Assembly: GCA_002049455.2 (NCBI GenBank)
Contig: KV919114.1
Coordinates: 1-64,000 of the forward strand
DNA: 64,000 bases
Direction: 5' to 3'
Source of the DNA: Porphyra umbilicalis
Taxonomy: Eukaryota > Rhodophyta > Bangiophyceae > Bangiales > Bangiaceae
The notes under the pieces are model-generated. The model had not been told where the DNA came from. It saw only the letters and a list, made by a program, of their open reading frames with translations, and searched no databases. Numbering within the stretch: the first letter of the stretch is position 1; every line of letters begins with the position of its first letter. Of this stretch, positions 62,423 through 64,000 are shown piece after piece. Both the position numbers and the translations under genes were made by a program.

Positions 62423-64000
62423 GTGGTTGCGGCGGCGGCTGCTGCCGCCGCCGCCCCCGCCGCGGTCGCCCGCGACGCCGGGCCTCCCGCCGGCGCCGCC
62501 AACGTCGGTGCCGGCGGCCCCCCCCCCCCCCCCCTACCGGCCGCCCCTGCGGCGGCCGCCCAAGACGCGGTCGCCGCGCCTGCGGCGGATCCCCGCGCTG
62601 CCCCCCGCCCGCGTCCCGCGACATGGGCCAACGCGGTAGTCGGCGGGCGTGGGGCTGCCTCTGCGGCCGTGACCGGCGGCCGGCGGCCGCCGCCGCGCGG
62701 CGGCCAGACCAAGGACGCTGTGGCGGTGGCCGCCGCTGCCCCGGCGGCGACAAACAAGGCCAAGGACGGCGACGCTGCCGCGGCGGCGGCTGCTCGGCTC
62801 GCCCGCGCGACCGCCGCGGGCGCCGCGCTGCGCCGCCTCGCCGCCGGGTCGCCCCCGCCGGTGACGCTGCGGACGGTCTACGTCCGCGGCGTCGCCCGCG
62901 AGTCGCGCACCTGGCGGCTGCGTGAGCTGCTGTCGGGAGCCACGGGCTGCCCAAGCGGGCGGTCGTCGACGTGGACCGCGCCGGCGACCTCGCAGAGGTG
63001 CGCCTGCTGGCGCAGCACGCCGACGCGTTTGAGGCGGCGGTGGCGCTGTCGCCCGCCGCCGCCACGCTAACGCTCGTGCGAGGGGTCGACCCCCTCTCGC
63101 CGTCGCTGCTGGGCGCCCCGCGCCGACGCGGGCTGTCGGCGGAGGCGGCGTGCGAGGTGGCGCGCGCGTTTTACGTGGCGCGCCGCCGCGCCAAGCTCGC
63201 GTCGCTAGACGAGCGGGTGGGCATGCCGCCCGCCCACCGGGACGCCCTCCGCCCGCTGCTGCACCGGGAGCTCGCCCCGTACGTGCAGCAGCTGGGTGCT
63301 GGTGGTGGCATGGTGGGCGGCCGCGTGGCGCTCCCGGCGGCGGCGGCCGCCGGTGCCGTTGCACAGCGCGGTGGTGCCGCCCGCCGCGGGGCGGACGGCG
63401 CTCGCCTGGTTCCGCCGCAGGGGTGGCGACCGCGGAGGCGGTCGACGCCGACCGGCCGGGCGCCGAAAATTTCCAGCCGGCGGCTTCGACCCCCGCGTCG
63501 GTTTCTGCCGTACAGTCGGAAATTTCGGTATTGCCGCCCACCCCCCCCACATTTTCGGCCGCCGCCGAACATGACGCGGCGGCCGCGGAAATTTCTCGCA
63601 CCGACGGGGACGGGGTCGATCCCGCATCCGGGATCGGGATGCGGATGGTCGCCACGACGGCGACCGACCCCCCCCCCGAATCGGGTCGCGCCTCGCCCCG
63701 GCGAGCAGAAATTTTGCTGTGTCCGACTCGCCCGGCGGCCGCAGCACGCCCCCCACCAGCCCCCGCATTACGGCGGACCCCTCGCGCCCCTGGCGCGCCT
63801 GGCCCGCAGTTCGCTCGCGGCCGCCCGCCATATGGCTGCGGCGGGCGGGGTGATGGATGCGGACGTGTCGGCGGGCACGGCTGCCTCGCTCCCCCCGTTG
63901 GCCGACGCGGTCGCCGCGGCTGTCCGGCGCGTGCCGGGCGGCGCCGTGGGCGCTTTGTCGCTAGCGGCGGCGCTGTTCCGCTCGCCGACGGCGCCGTGGC
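62423..64000 (+). pseudogene. Frameshifted retroelement ORF1/gag-like protein, runs off the window
   Basis: The Ala/Pro-rich N-terminus leads into VTLRTVYVRGVARESRTWRL, RELLSGATG. The homologous-looking continuation LPKRAVVDVDRAGDLAEVRL then LAQHADAFEAAVAL, RGVDPLSPSLLGAPRRRGLS and ALRPLLHRELAPYVQQLGAG lies in another frame. The shift falls at about 62940-62955 (GGGCTGCCC), not at a long run. A further shift near 63415 gives SVSAVQSEISVLPPTPPTFS. The order (low-complexity N-terminus, compact RNA-binding-like fold, 'DPLSP' segment) resembles the first ORF of LINE-type elements in algae and fungi. That resemblance is from memory of the pattern, not a search. No zinc knuckle or reverse transcriptase is visible before the window ends. 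Confidence 0.42.

Overview
The window looks like nuclear DNA from a GC-rich, intron-poor photosynthetic eukaryote. A bangiophyte red alga of the Porphyra/Pyropia type is my best guess. The reasons are: eukaryotic genes (a VAP-type ER protein, an MBOAT acyltransferase, ribosomal protein eL28, an AAMP/Sqt1-like WD40 protein) lie beside nuclear genes for plastid or mitochondrial proteins (trigger factor, Tic22, dihydroxy-acid dehydratase, bacterial-type leucyl-tRNA synthetase, an ABCI ATPase, a stop-codon-independent release factor); most genes are single-exon with at most one intron of about 280-320 bp; and coding DNA is Ala/Pro/Arg-rich with very long C and G runs. The species assignment is inference.

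Layout. 1-17 kb is transposon-rich: a broken CACTA/Tnp2-type transposase (minus), short TA-flanked inverted-repeat elements, two minisatellites, the N-terminal half of a bubblegum-type acyl-CoA synthetase with an in-frame TGA (minus), and a 3.3 kb pogo/Tigger-like element that carries two further TA-flanked insertions and a DDE transposase interrupted by one TAG. 17.5-25.4 kb is ordinary genic DNA: VAP-like (+), MBOAT (-), AAMP/Sqt1-like (+), plastid trigger factor (-, one intron). 25.4-28.6 kb shows no gene I can support. 28.7-30.3 kb holds an MFS-like membrane protein. 31-35.1 kb holds a 556-bp TA-flanked element containing a long hairpin, a decayed MITE copy, and the C-terminal end of a bubblegum-type acyl-CoA synthetase, on the opposite strand and about 21 kb from the N-terminal fragment. 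36-47 kb is a compact cluster: ABCI-like ATPase (-), a small unknown plastid-type protein (-), eL28 (+), an unknown membrane protein with an intron (-), organellar LeuRS (+), an MTRFR-like rescue factor (-). 48.6-49.8 kb has a possible nuclear coiled-coil protein. 55-59 kb has dihydroxy-acid dehydratase (+) facing Tic22 (-). The right edge enters a frameshifted, retroelement-like ORF that runs out of the window.

How the genes relate. There are no operons; genes are mostly in divergent or convergent pairs 250-950 bp apart. Many products serve organelles: plastid protein import and folding (Tic22, trigger factor), organellar translation (LeuRS, MTRFR-like), plastid branched-chain amino-acid synthesis (IlvD) and plastid ABC transport. 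VAP and MBOAT act at the ER. In at least five conserved genes the reading frame jumps exactly at long C or G runs. In IlvD a one-base change at a G run restores the family's usual C-terminus, so these breaks are more likely assembly errors than decay. The stops in the transposases and the acyl-CoA synthetase are not at homopolymers and look like genuine decay.
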